A DNA stretch of 64,000 nt from NCBI GenBank assembly GCA_947683625.1, contig CANTUR010000279.1:1426001-1490000 (forward strand), in the 5' to 3' direction. Source of the DNA: Mallotus nudiflorus. Its lineage: Eukaryota; Streptophyta; Magnoliopsida; Malpighiales; Euphorbiaceae. The notes beneath the pieces are model-generated. The model had not been told where the DNA came from, searched no databases, and worked only from the letters and a program-made list of their open reading frames with translations. Position numbers and translations under genes: made by a program. Numbering within the stretch: position 1 is the first letter of the stretch; each line of letters opens with the position of its first letter. This document shows, piece after piece, positions 23,650 to 34,754 of this stretch.

Positions 23650-25520
23650 TGTTATACCTCAAATTTGATTTTCCCTAAAAAGGTCTAATGATGAAATGAA
23701 TCTTTGAAAAGACTAGAGTCTGCTCGTTCATAACACCTCTAAAGTTTACAACATTAAAACCCTAACTGATCCCACTGGTGTGTGAAATCGATCACCAAGC
23801 CATTAAGTTGCACTAAGATCTTATAAAAAATGAATTATCAGAATAATAAGAGGCTTATTTTAAGAATCTTCTCGTGGAACATGTAGCTTGTTAAATCGGT
23901 GTTTATTTCATTAGATTAGGATCTAACTTCATAAAAAAATGGAATTTAATTTTAACAAAATAAACTTGAGAAACACATTTATAAAGCTTAAAAACCTTCG
24001 AAAGTGGTCCCAAAATAGTCCAAAATAACCCGAGAATTAGTGCGCATCGCCAAAAAGTGCACGTGTAGCCACAAACATCCCTAGGTGTCGCACGCTAAAA
24101 TTGGGGCCAAATTAGACAAATGGACTTTGGAAACACATTTAGAAGGCCCAAAAACTCTAGGAACCAACCTCAGAATAGCCTAGAAAAGCCCTAAATTAGG
24201 TGCGTAATGCACAAAAGTGCGTGTAACCACGTGCCAATAAGTGACCACTCACCAAGCATGTAGTCACGTGCACTTGCATGGCCACAGGCTCTGTCTTAGG
24301 GATGCCTATGTGATCATGCCTATACACCCCTCTTCCTCTCATTTTTCACTATAAATAGTGTCTCTATACCCTATTTTGAGGGGGGAGCAAGAGGAAACAC
24401 ACACACACTCAAAAATCTGTATGCTTGAAGGCATTAGAACCCATTTCCAGATAGTTTTAAGTCTCCCACTACATTTTTCTTAGGTTGTTAGGTCTCCCTT
24501 TGACCAAACATAGCCTCATCTTTGTTAAAGCATGCTTCAAAGGTATGCAAACTAGCATCATTCTACTTGTTATTTTGAACCTCTTGACTAGGAAAGCTTG
24601 ATAATCCCTCGAAGCTAAACCTGTAAAACCCACGCAAGCTTAGTCAAATCTAAGGACCACATAATCATTTTAGCACATTTATTTTATCCTATTGTATTTT
24701 ATTTTATTATCAACAACATTGGTGAATATAACTATGCTTGTATGATAAGATTGGCAATTTGCATGCTATGTGAATAATTTAGACTCTATGTTTTCTCATC
24801 TCATGTCATTATTTTACATCCTCTAGTTCTAAAACGTGAAATCACATTGTAAATATCAATAACATGAAAAGTTCATATTCCAAATTAAAGTCATCATGTT
24901 CGCACTCTAGTGATGTCACCATGCATCCCTTATAATGCCATCACATAACATTATAGCAAAAATAATCACTGTAAACATGCATAATTATGTATATTTTGCT
25001 TACTCTTTCAAGTGATTGAGTAACCATTGCTTATCCCGTTATTCATGTGATCGAGCAAGCTATGTGCATAGTTGTGCTAACCTTGTAGGTTTATTATATC
25101 TAAGCTAGATTTAGTTTTCCACCATCTTTTTTCCTTCTTCATGTATTTTATTAGGAAATTGATGTAATAATGATATTTCAGCTTTATTATCTTCCTTTAT
25201 TTGATGTATCGTGTGAATGCTATACAAACTGTCATTACCGAAACTAGGGTGTCGCGGGTAGCTATACATTGAATATCGTATAATGAGAAATAATCAAAAT
25301 GTAGATGTGATCCTCTGAACCCAGAAAACTTTACTATGTGCAATACTTGTTGAGTGACCCGATGTTGTCCTTTATTTTCCTGATTTTCTAAAAATGGGTT
25401 GTGACTCCACAAAATTAAAAAAACATCTTATTCCTCCTGAGGACCAATCATTTGTCCCTATTCGGTAAAGTTGCCACGTCCCTAAAAAACATAGAAACAT
25501 CCAAAATCAAGTCACTCACA
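23650..25520 (+). repeat. element A 3' LTR
   Basis: 1871 bp, starts tgttatacctc, ends gtcactcaca. TATA box tataaata at 24350-24357. About 90 bp shorter than the 5' LTR through small indels. Followed directly by the ATAGT duplication. Confidence 0.85.
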
Positions 25521-25560
25521 ATAGTCGATGTTCGACATCATGCAAAGTGTGTTATTAAAG
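25521..25560. repeat. 36-bp tandem array, right remnant
   Basis: After element A the text atagtcgatgttcgacatc and aaagtgtgtta continues the array; the 'gtgtt' landmark falls at 25549, exactly where the 36-bp phase of 8833 predicts once the 5-bp duplication is counted once. The array then fades out. Confidence 0.65.
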
Positions 25561-26470
25561 AGTTTTCAAAATCATGATGCATATGTTATATGAACCCTAA
25601 TAGGGATTAAAAGTGCAAGCATAGAGCCAAATGATGAAGAATTCAAGCTAATTAGATTAATTTCCTATTCTAAAATTAATTAGCTTGAATTGGACAAATT
25701 TTAAAGTTTTTTCTATTTTGGAGTCAATAAGGAAGATTCAAGAAGATTCTAGAAGATGTGAGAAGATTCAAGGATATTCCAAGTCTAATTCAATAAGTCA
25801 ACAAGTCAAAGTTAAAGTCAAAGAGTTAACAAGTCAAAGTCAAGGGTCAATGGTCAACATCCTACATGGCATGTGACATGACATGCTTCAATGCTAGCTA
25901 TCATAAGTTGACATGAGTTGTCATTTTACTTATTGTAATGAGTTGTCATTAGTTGTCAATTTTGACTTTTCTAAGATAAGTTGTCATAAGTTATCAATTT
26001 TGGCTTTCAAAGATGAGTTGTTATAAGTTGTCAATTTTGACTTTTCAAAGATGAGTTGTCATTAGTTGTCCTATTTTTGAAGGAAACTTCCTTAATTAAG
26101 GATTTTCCTATATAGGTATCTTTGGGAATAAGGAAGAAAACCTTTTCCTTCAAGGGTTAGGTCATTTACATACCTATATAAGGGCTAAACATATGTAAAA
26201 TGAATTTAGGGTGTATTTTTTGAAAATTTTAATCAGTTAAGTGAGGTTTTACCTTAACTTTTTTCTTTTGAAACTTTGTAAGTTTACTTGAATTGTTTCA
26301 CATCTACCTTTTATTATAATTACTCGGTTAGACTTAGAATTGTGTGATTATTCATTTTTTAATAGCTAAGTATCTTGCTTCAATTTAATAAGTAAGGGGT
26401 ATAGCTCCATCAACACAACCCATCCTTGATGATCCTTGGGCTAGATTTCAAAGTTGGATGCACATTCTAT
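25561..26470 (+). repeat. LTR-like segment with a 36-39-bp minisatellite
   Basis: Contains a short array of 'gagttgtcattagttgtcaa' units starting near 25940, 25979, 26015 and 26053, a run of 'gtcaaagt' words before it, and further on a TATA-like tatataaggg at about 26180 followed by a T-rich leader. This order resembles the U3-R-U5 of a plant LTR, but I could not fix both ends or a duplication, and no tRNA primer site is seen. A short open frame at 25685-25876 has no recognisable product. Confidence 0.3.
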
Positions 26471-28446
26471 CTCTGTTATAGGTTGGGTTCATATTAATAT
26501 GGAATGCTTTCTTTCTTATATTCTTATTGTTGATTTGTATATACTACAAATGGTATGTACCAAAGAGTATTAGTGACTTCGATCACAATAGTCATAGTTT
26601 AACATGATCTTCGATGTTTCAAAAGCATGATTGATAACTTTAGGCTAAGAATGTTTTTGTTAGCAAGTGTAGAGTAAGCGTCCCAAATGATTGGTGAGGG
26701 TCTTATAAAATAAATTATTAAGGAAATGATTATGAGCAAAAAACTTTTGTTATTAGAAAATCCTTTTGCAATAGATATGAATTTTGCCTATACACTTATT
26801 ATGGGATCTGTCCCTTTTTAACATTCCTTGCCTTTCTTATATTACTTAGTGTAAATGCTGTCAAAGGGTCTTTTAGATACTCTTACACATTTCAAGCATT
26901 ATAGTAAATAAAGATTTTTTATTTTTAATTCCTGCATTAGTTTCCCTTTCATGTATTTCTGGCCATTCTTATGTTCCTTAACATGAATTCTACTAAAAGA
27001 TCTTTTGAATACTCTTACTCATTTTAAGCATTAGAGTATACTAAGTATGACTTGACATTCATACCTATTTAGAAGGATGTTTGATAATCATAAGTTATTT
27101 ATGCATCATTGTCCTTATGCACCTAATTTTGTAGGAGTCTTTCCTTACTCAAATGGTTATCAAGCACTATGTTGATTAGGGTTTAGAAATCCCAATTTAG
27201 CATTGTTATCCATGATTAAGGAATTATGAAACTATTATTAAAAGGAGATTAAGGTGACCAGGATTAGCTCATTCAATCTTGATATATGCCTTTTATAGCA
27301 TAAATAAATTCATAAAAGAGCATAAGAGGATTTATTTATGAATTCATGGACATAGATGTATGCATGAATGCAAATGTATGCATTCAGAGGAGAGGGAAAA
27401 GAGTACTCCATTGGGGATACGACTTGCTTCATTAGATGTATTATGGCTTTCCATTTCCACTTTTGCAACTTTGTTGATGTCTCTTTCTTTTAAGAAAATC
27501 CTCTTAGTTCTTTAGTTTTTTTTTTTAATTTTATTTTTCCAACTTATAAATGGTGGAGGAGTCGCTAATGGTTTTGACTTGAAGCTCTTCATTGGAAGAA
27601 AGGCTTATTAAGAGGACTTTGCTACTAGTTTTGCTCATATTAGGAAGCTTATCCCTTGTCAACAAAGGTGGCACGTGGTGTTGTATGGTTAAACTATTCC
27701 TATTATATCAAATTTGAGGGAGCATGCTTGGATGATCTATCATTATAAGGTTAGTATTCTTTAAATCTCTTTCTTTCTTCTTTTTTTATTTTCCTTCTTT
27801 TATTTCTTGCAAAAAAGAAAAAAATAAGTGAATTATACTTATTGTTTATTTATGATTTAGTAACTAGGTTTTAGTCAATAATATGTGATTGGTCTAAGTT
27901 CCCTATCACTGTTGTTGTAGTATATTGCTTTTGCATATGTGGTTGTTGTTTATTTATTTCTTGCTTTTATGTGTTAGAAATCCCCGTGGATATGCTAGAA
28001 ATTTCTATAACAAAAGAAGATAAACTTTGAATTAGTGCTTGTCTTATTATATAAAAGATAATTTTAATTCAAAAATTTCATTATGTTGACTTTCCTTTCT
28101 TTCATTATTGCTTTTGTTTCTTTCATTATTACTTCACAAACCCCTTTTACCCTTTTATGCTTGGATTCTTGCTTCATTATTTTTTTCAATTATATCCTAC
28201 AAAACAATCAACAAATGAATTTTTGTTAACATTGATTCTACTTTTGGATGATGATTATTAATTAGAATACATTCAAACTTCCTTTTAATTATTTTGTCTC
28301 TATAATATTAATGCTTCTCCCTTTTGCTTATTTGCATTCTGCTCCATTATTCATGTAATTGTACTTTCATGTAATGTAAATTAGAAAAGAATTTTAGTTA
28401 GTATTTTTTCTATTTTAGACAATGATTCTTAGCCAGTTTACATTAT
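26471..28446 (+). other. AT-rich stretch with a 132-bp duplication
   Basis: Mostly featureless. A diverged direct duplication of period about 132 bp is visible: 'atactcttacacatttcaag' near 26878 against 'atactcttactcattttaag' near 27010. At about 27560-27755 one frame, with one stop, reads 'AHIRKLIPCQQRWHVVL' and 'TIPIISNLREHAWM', which recalls the retroelement-associated 'putative plant transposon protein' domain; this is a weak, unverified resemblance. No intact gene. Confidence 0.3.
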
Positions 28447-28451
28447 GACTC
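28447..28451. repeat. target-site duplication of split solo LTR
   Basis: gactc, repeated exactly at 53096-53100, 24.6 kb away. Confidence 0.7.
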
Positions 28452-30523
28452 TATAAGCACCCAATTTTGGGATAGTTAAGTCTAAATGCGACAGAGGACT
28501 TCAATGATAAAAATATTATAAATAGATCTTCAACACTTAAAGTTTGAAACCTAAAAAGCCTAAATGCATTTTCAAAAGAACTTAATTGGTTTTTAAGGAC
28601 TTAATTGTAATGTTTTCTTTAAGGACCTAATTGAAAATTTTATTTCTTTTGGGGGTCTTTTTGTAATTAAAAGTAAAAAAGATCAAAATTCTGTAATTTC
28701 AATCAAAATTACATAAAATCAGTTCAAATTATGTAATTCCGATTGGAATTATATAATCCTGATTGGGATTAAACATGTTCTACATGTATTTTGATTTTCC
28801 AGTAAATAAAATTTTTTGTTTTCTGAATTTTAATTGGTCAAAATAATGTGATAAATCCCTTTTCTAGGATTTATCTAAATTTTTTAGGAAATTGAAAGTC
28901 CTTATTAAACCAAAATTTTATCACTATGAATAAGAGGAGTCATATTAGAATACATAACTTTAGCTAGGGTTTTCTATATAAACTCAACTCAACTCTCCTA
29001 TAAGAGAACTTTTTGAAAGAAAAGAAATATATTTTTGGATCTCTCCTTCTTCTTGCGCAGCTTTCCCATAAAATTTTCTTAAGAGGTACTGTTCTTTGAA
29101 GAAAAATAGTAGGCTTTTGAGAGGAAAATCAAGCAGTGAACACCTATTTTAAAAAAAAGCAATGATGGTTTATACCACTATAAGGAGCAAATCAATACTG
29201 CATCCATACAATCATCTCCTCTCTTACCCTCTTCTAATTTTTTATTTATTTTGGTTCTATTTAATTTTAACTTTATTTAATTTTTATTTTTATTTTGTTT
29301 AATCACTAATCATTATTTACTTTTGTGTTTGTGTTTGTGATTATGGAGGGAGTTACATGATGAATTTACTTAGAGAACAAAATCCATGAAGGTCCATGGA
29401 ATGCCATAGATTGCTTTTTATAGCTGAATAAAGTTTCTAGGGTTTTATTATTTATCTATTTATTATTATTTTGTTTGTTGTCTTATTTTTTATTTTTATT
29501 TACTTAGTTCTTTTGGGTTGTATTAATTTTTATTTTTATTTTCAGTAGATCATTGTAATAGGCCTAATAGTGGGAATAGTGGACTCCTGTGTGTGGTTTT
29601 GTGTTTTTATTTTATTAATTAATTAGTAAATAAGGTTTATTTGGTAAAGCTTTAATTAAAATTAATGGTGGTTGTATTAAATTTAAGTTGCATATAATTT
29701 AATTAGGATTAGATATCATTGAATGCATGATTAATGTAGTTTACTTATTATATAGTTTATTTTATTATGTTTTTTTGTTCTTTTGATTTTTGCATCTTGA
29801 TTAATTGTTTGTTTAATTATTTTATTTTCATATTTGATTTTTTAATTTTATGATCTTTATATTATGTTTTCATTGTGTTTGCTTTAAGCTCATGATTTTA
29901 GGTTTTTTTTAGGTTGAATAATTAGATTCACCTTCTCTTTAATATGTTTACTAATTTAATTAAGACTATGTTTAATTAATTAAACTTGATTTTAGGCCCA
30001 TAATTAATTAAATTTTAGGTTAGAGATAACTTAGACCCATTTAGTTAATTTAGACGTAGGTCCACCTAGGATAATTAAAATTACTTAGACTTAGCCTATT
30101 AAATTTAAGCCTTTTCCATAACTTGTAGATTTAAGATCACCTTAGAATTAAAACATGTAGAACTAGGCCCACTAATTTAAATACTTCATAATTTGTAGAT
30201 TTAGGCCCATTTTTAGAATTAAAATAAGTAGACTTAGGATCATTAATTAATTAAAATAAGAATTAGGCCCATTAGTCTTCAGGATCACTTGAAAATTAAA
30301 ACATATAGATTTAGCCCATTTAATTAAAATCAATGTAGATTATACTAACTTAGGGATTATAAACTTGAATGAATGCATTGTTTACATGTTTTTTCATGAT
30401 TAGCTTGTTTAGAGTTAATTGTTTAAATAAGGGTTTATATGAAATTGCATGTAAATAGAGGATAAGATAATAATTCATAAAGTAATTCTAAATGAACATA
30501 AGATTGAAAGAAGTTAGTATTCC
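28452..30523 (+). repeat. solo Tat-type LTR, left part
   Basis: Starts tataagcacccaattttggg, an LTR start of the same style as those at 23650 and 58686 with TG mutated to TA. It carries ctatataaactc at about 28973, a good TATA region, followed by the transcribed part with T-rich stretches and repeated 'ttaggcccatt' phrases (30000-30310). Interrupted at 30524 by element B and completed at 52879-53095. Both outer ends are flanked by gactc, so it is a solo LTR made by recombination between two LTRs of a lost element. Confidence 0.7.
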
Positions 30524-32353
30524 TGTGAGTGACCATTTTCCCTTTCAAGCTTTTTTGATAGCGATATGTTTTCGTGGGACATTGTGCAAGTCTTCTTGTT
30601 TCTGAGGGACATGACAACTTTGTCGAATAGGGAAAAATGATTGGTCTTAGGGGGGATGAGATGCTTTTGATTTTATGGAGTTACCACCTGAATTTTAGAA
30701 AATCAAAAAAAGAAAGGGACAACATCAGGTCACTCAGCAAGTATTGTCCTTAGCAAAGATTTTCAAGTTCGGGGGATCGCGTTTACTTTTTGACTATTTC
30801 TCATTATATGATATTTGATGTATAGCTACCACAACACCCTAGTTTCGGTAATGACAATTTTTGTAGCATTCATATAGTACATCAGATAGTGGAAGATAAT
30901 AAAGATGAAAATTTATTTATTACATTGCTTTCTTAATAAAATACATATGAAAAGGAAAAGATTACAGAAAAGTATATCTATTTTGGATATGAATGATCTA
31001 CAAGATTAACATGACTATTCACACAACTTGCTTAATTTCATGAATAATAGGATGATCATGCATGCTTGTAGTGATTATTTATGCTATGATGTTGTATGAC
31101 GATAATATAAAGGATCCATAAGGTCATCACTAGACCGGGAGCATGATGACTCTATTATGGGATATGACTTTTCACATTATTGGTATTTATGATGTGATTT
31201 CATGATTTTGGAAATAAAGGATGTAGAATGATGATGTGAAATGAACATAATAAAGCATATATTATTCACTCAGCATGCAAGATTGTCAGTCTCATCACAT
31301 AAGTACAATAGTATTCTCAAATGCTAGTGACAATAAAATAAAAAGCAATGCGATAAAATAAATGTGCTAAAATAATTGTGTGGTCCTCAGACTCAACTAA
31401 GCATGTTGTTAGTTTTGAAACTTTAGTTTTGAGAGATTATCAAGCTTTCCTCATCGAGAGGTTCAAAATAACAATAGAATGATGCTAGATTATATACCTT
31501 TAAAGTGTGCTTTGACAAAGATGAGGCTTAGTTTGGTGGAAAGGGATCTAACAACATAAGAGAAAGGCTGTGGGAGAATAAAAACTATATGGAAAGGGAT
31601 TTCCAACACCTGTAATTGGACTAATTTTTTGAGTTTGTTTGTTTCGACTTGCTCCTCCTCTAAAATGGGGTGTGAAAGGGTTTATTTATAGGGAAAATTA
31701 GGTCCAATAGGGTGGTAGGGGCATGGTTGTGTGTGTACACCGAGGATTTTATGTGTGGCCACGCACACACATATACGCTTCCACGTGCACTTTGATGCTT
31801 TATGCACACTTCCTGGGTTTTATGTACATTATTCTAGGGTTGGTTCATAGGATTTTTAGGCCTTATGGATGTGTTTCTAAAGTCTGTTTTGCCAAATTTG
31901 GTCTCGATTTTAGCACATGATGCTTAGGGGTGTTTATATGCACTTTTGAGCGATACGTGCTGATCCTTGGGTTGTGTTGGACTATATTGTGACCACTATT
32001 AGAGGTTTTAGGGCCTTTCAGATGTGTTTCTAAAGTCCATTTTGTCAAAATTGATTTCCATTTTTTCACGAAGCTGGGTCCCAATTTAATGAAATGCCCA
32101 CTGGTCTAATGAGCTTAGTATTCTAAGAGGAGTTTTCTTGAAATAAACATCTCATTATTTTCATAATTCATATTTCACATGGTCGAAGCATAACTTAATG
32201 GTTCGATGATCAATTTTGCACACTAGTGGGGTCAGTTAGGTTTTTTAAGGTTGCACACTTCAGAGGTGTTACAAACGAGTAGACTCTAGTCATTTAAGAG
32301 ATTTGTTTCATCATTAGACCTATTTTGGGGATAGTCAAATGTGAGGTATGACA
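30524..32353 (-). repeat. element B 3' LTR
   Basis: 1830 bp; plus-strand text runs from tgtgagtgacc to gaggtatgaca. In the first about 126 aligned bases I count 16 differences from the 5' LTR, 15 of them transitions. TATA (minus) at 31690-31683. Small open frames inside (30435, 31723, 31863) are not genes. Confidence 0.85.
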
Positions 32354-32370
32354 GTTGCCCCCTACTTCAT
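32354..32370 (-). other. polypurine tract of element B
   Basis: Plus-strand gttgccccctacttcat; on the minus strand atgaagtagggggcaac just before the LTR start tgtcatacctc, the same context as in element A. Confidence 0.6.
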
Positions 32371-32589
32371 ATGTGTTGTATAGTCACATAGTGGTAGTGT
32401 CAATATACGTGAAGCAAAAGCAAAGATGCAAAAAATGTTTTAGTAGCGAGAGAGGTACTTATGTGTGGGTTGTCTTTAGACATCTTATTAAGATTTGATT
32501 ACTGTTCTTGTGTTTTGTTTGTTGTTATTATTCTATGACTTGGTCGTCACACAAGGTGCTATTTAGGACATATGTAAGCTTGTTGCTAT

Positions 32590-33130
32590 TCTTAGGTTTT
32601 ATGCAAATAAAGATGCTACTAAGCAAAGAGAGATATGATTGTAACCTTTTTAGGTGTCACATGAATGAACATGCTATTAAGCAATGAAAATGTGACTGTA
32701 ACCTTCTTAGGTGTTACGCAAATGAAGATGCTATTAAGCAATGAAAATGCAACTATAACCTTCTTATATGTCATGCAAATGAACATGTGACTATAACCTT
32801 CTTAGGTGTCATGTGAATGAACATGCTATTAAGCAATGAAAATGTGACTATAACCTTCTTAGGTGTCATGCAAATGAACATGCAACTATAACCTTTTTAG
32901 GTGTCATGCAAAATGAACATGTGATTATAACCATCTTAGGTGTCATGCGAAATGAACATGTGACTATAACCTTCTTAGGTGTCACGTAAAATGAGGATGC
33001 TACTAAGCAAATGAGGATGCTCCTAAGCAGTGTGGATACTCCTAAATAATGTGAGGATGCTTTTAAGCAATGAGAAGATGCTTCTAAATGGTGAAAGTGC
33101 TCCTAAGCAATGTAAAGCGAAGTGAGAGTG
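32590..33130. repeat. tandem repeat, 38-39- and 57-bp units (element B 3' UTR)
   Basis: Landmark aggtgtca at 32652, 32709, about 32766, 32804, 32861, 32899, 32938, 32977. Two unit lengths alternate: 38-39 bp, and 57 bp, the longer one carrying an extra 19 bp 'ctattaagcaatgaaaatg'. After 33000 units decay to 'gaggatgctcctaagcaatg' forms. On the minus strand the unit reads gacacctaagaaggttatag, the same words as A's unit (gacacctgaagaggttatag). Confidence 0.8.
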
Positions 33131-33195
33131 CTTTTAACCAATGAAAATGAGGTAGTAGTGATGCAATAATGATGCAGTGATGATGCAATTATTAT

Positions 33196-34293
33196 TGGGT
33201 TTCGTGATTAAAAAATGTAGCAAAAATTAAAATATTTAATCACAAACCCTAACCCGGATCCAAGTAATTCAATTAATTGATTTAAAACTAGGGTTTTCAA
33301 ATCTTACCATATATGCAGAAGAGGCAAGATTTCTAGAAGGCAGAGAGGAGGTTCACTCCAATGACACCTTACCTCGAGCTTCTCAAACCCATATCCGTTT
33401 TTGGGCATGTTCTAAGTGTGTGACACTGTAGGTTCACATGACATTGACAGTGGGCCTTAAATCTCTATTTAGGCCTATAAGTCATAAGTGGTCTCTAACG
33501 AGACATTATGACTACCCAAGTCATATGAAGTCAATAATCTGACATAACCTAATTTATAATAAATATTGTAATCCCTTTGTCACATGATATCTTGATTGAA
33601 TATAAGGCATAGTTTCTGTCATCCTTATATAATTCAATCATATTATTTCTTGACTCTAAGTAGACTGAGAATGATAACTCTTTATCAATTCGCTTTAGCA
33701 TGGCCATGCATTTTCCTTATCAAGGGGCCCATAGATATTTTACTCATATTAAATGAGGGAAAAATTCCTTCTCAATCACTCACATTCCTCATATAACTTA
33801 TTTCATATCCAATAACAATCTATTTAATCATCTTATTAAAGACAATGTTAGATTGTGTCAAAATATATAATAGTTATGTAGAAATCCATAATGATTTCAA
33901 GGTCAAAGGACTAAATCAATATTGTTATGGTGAGAATTACTTATGACAATTATCTATGTAGTATTCTCATGATGGGTCAATCCAGTACATTATTTCCCAA
34001 ATAAGTACCTATTAGTTGACTTAATATCTCAAATTCATGATCAGTAAAACATAATCATCAATCAACATTATACTAGCCATAACATATTGTTATGACTAGG
34101 GATAATTTGAATAGAACTCATATTTAATCTAAGGGTTTTACTATCAAGTCACATACTTGATGACCTTAGTAAGAATTGACTATTCAAGTAATTATCATAG
34201 CACAAAATGATAATGAAAAATGCCTCTTTATTAAATAAAATGATAAAGTCAAAACATGGTCATACATGATTGACCTAATGCATATCACTAATA
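33196..34293 (-). repeat. Ty1/copia solo LTR inside element B
   Basis: 1098 bp, homologous to the split LTR at 1600-5474. It begins tgggtttcgtgattaaa and ends tatcactaata (CA end mutated to TA). Flanks are attat (33191-33195) and gttat (34294-34298), 4 of 5 equal. No copia internal sequence is attached. It lies between B's tandem repeat and its antisense ORF, so it inserted after B. An open frame at 33596-33796 is incidental. Confidence 0.65.
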
Positions 34294-34754
34294 GTTATTT
34301 GTCATATTGAGGATGTTATTTTAATGATTTGGAGTAAGATATCCTTACAATGAATTTTTCTTTGCTCTTCTTCTTTCGTGGGATGTTGAGTTTTCTAAAA
34401 AAAGTGATACATCCATAGTGTCTTTAAACAATTGGAGTCCATATTAGTGTATTTTTATATGAGTTTGGTGCATGTCTTATGCTCAAATGGAAGTTCAGGA
34501 CTATAGAAATGAGTGTGAAAAGTCTAAAAGTGTGTGTAAAAAAATATAATAGCATGTGGAAGGGGAAGTGCAAGTGATTGCATATGGTCACACCTACCTC
34601 CCCTCCAAGCCTATTTAGATGGATGTTTTGGAGGTTTAGGGAGGTTTTTTCTAGACTTCTTTGAGTGTTTTCTGACTTTTCTTGACCCTTTTTGTGTTTC
34701 GGGTGTTATTTGCTCTATTTTTTGCTTTTGTACTTCCACTTTCTTCTGTGTGAA
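34294..34754. other. spacer upstream of antisense ORF (element B)
   Basis: Corresponds to 22087-22634 of element A; includes 'aggggaagtgcaagtgattgc' (shared words with A's 'ggggaaggtgcatgatcatg') and the leader just before the ORF start. A promoter for the antisense ORF would have to lie here; no clear TATA could be assigned. Confidence 0.3.

Larger units (their letters stand above)
8846..25520 (+). mobile_element. element A: Tat/Ogre-type Ty3/gypsy retrotransposon
   Basis: A complete but decayed LTR retrotransposon of 16,675 bp. Its LTRs are at 8846-10807 and 23650-25520, it has a primer site just inside the left LTR, a purine-rich tract before the right LTR and a 5-bp duplication ATAGT. 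Order: leader, gag, protease, RT, RNase H, second RNase H, integrase, an antisense ORF, a tandem repeat, 3' LTR. The TGGCGACTCC-like primer site, dual RNase H, antisense plant-mobile-domain ORF, 3' tandem repeat and great length together point to the Tat/Ogre lineage. Coding parts are full of stops, many explicable as TGG to TGA/TAG or CAG/CAA to TAG/TAA, so it cannot make its own proteins. Confidence 0.85.

Noticed and set aside
31723..32084. Open frames in the LTRs of element B (also 52169-52447) and A (9490-9903, 25197-25412)
   Set aside because: They lie across U3/R of LTRs, are not conserved as protein between the LTR copies and show no motif.
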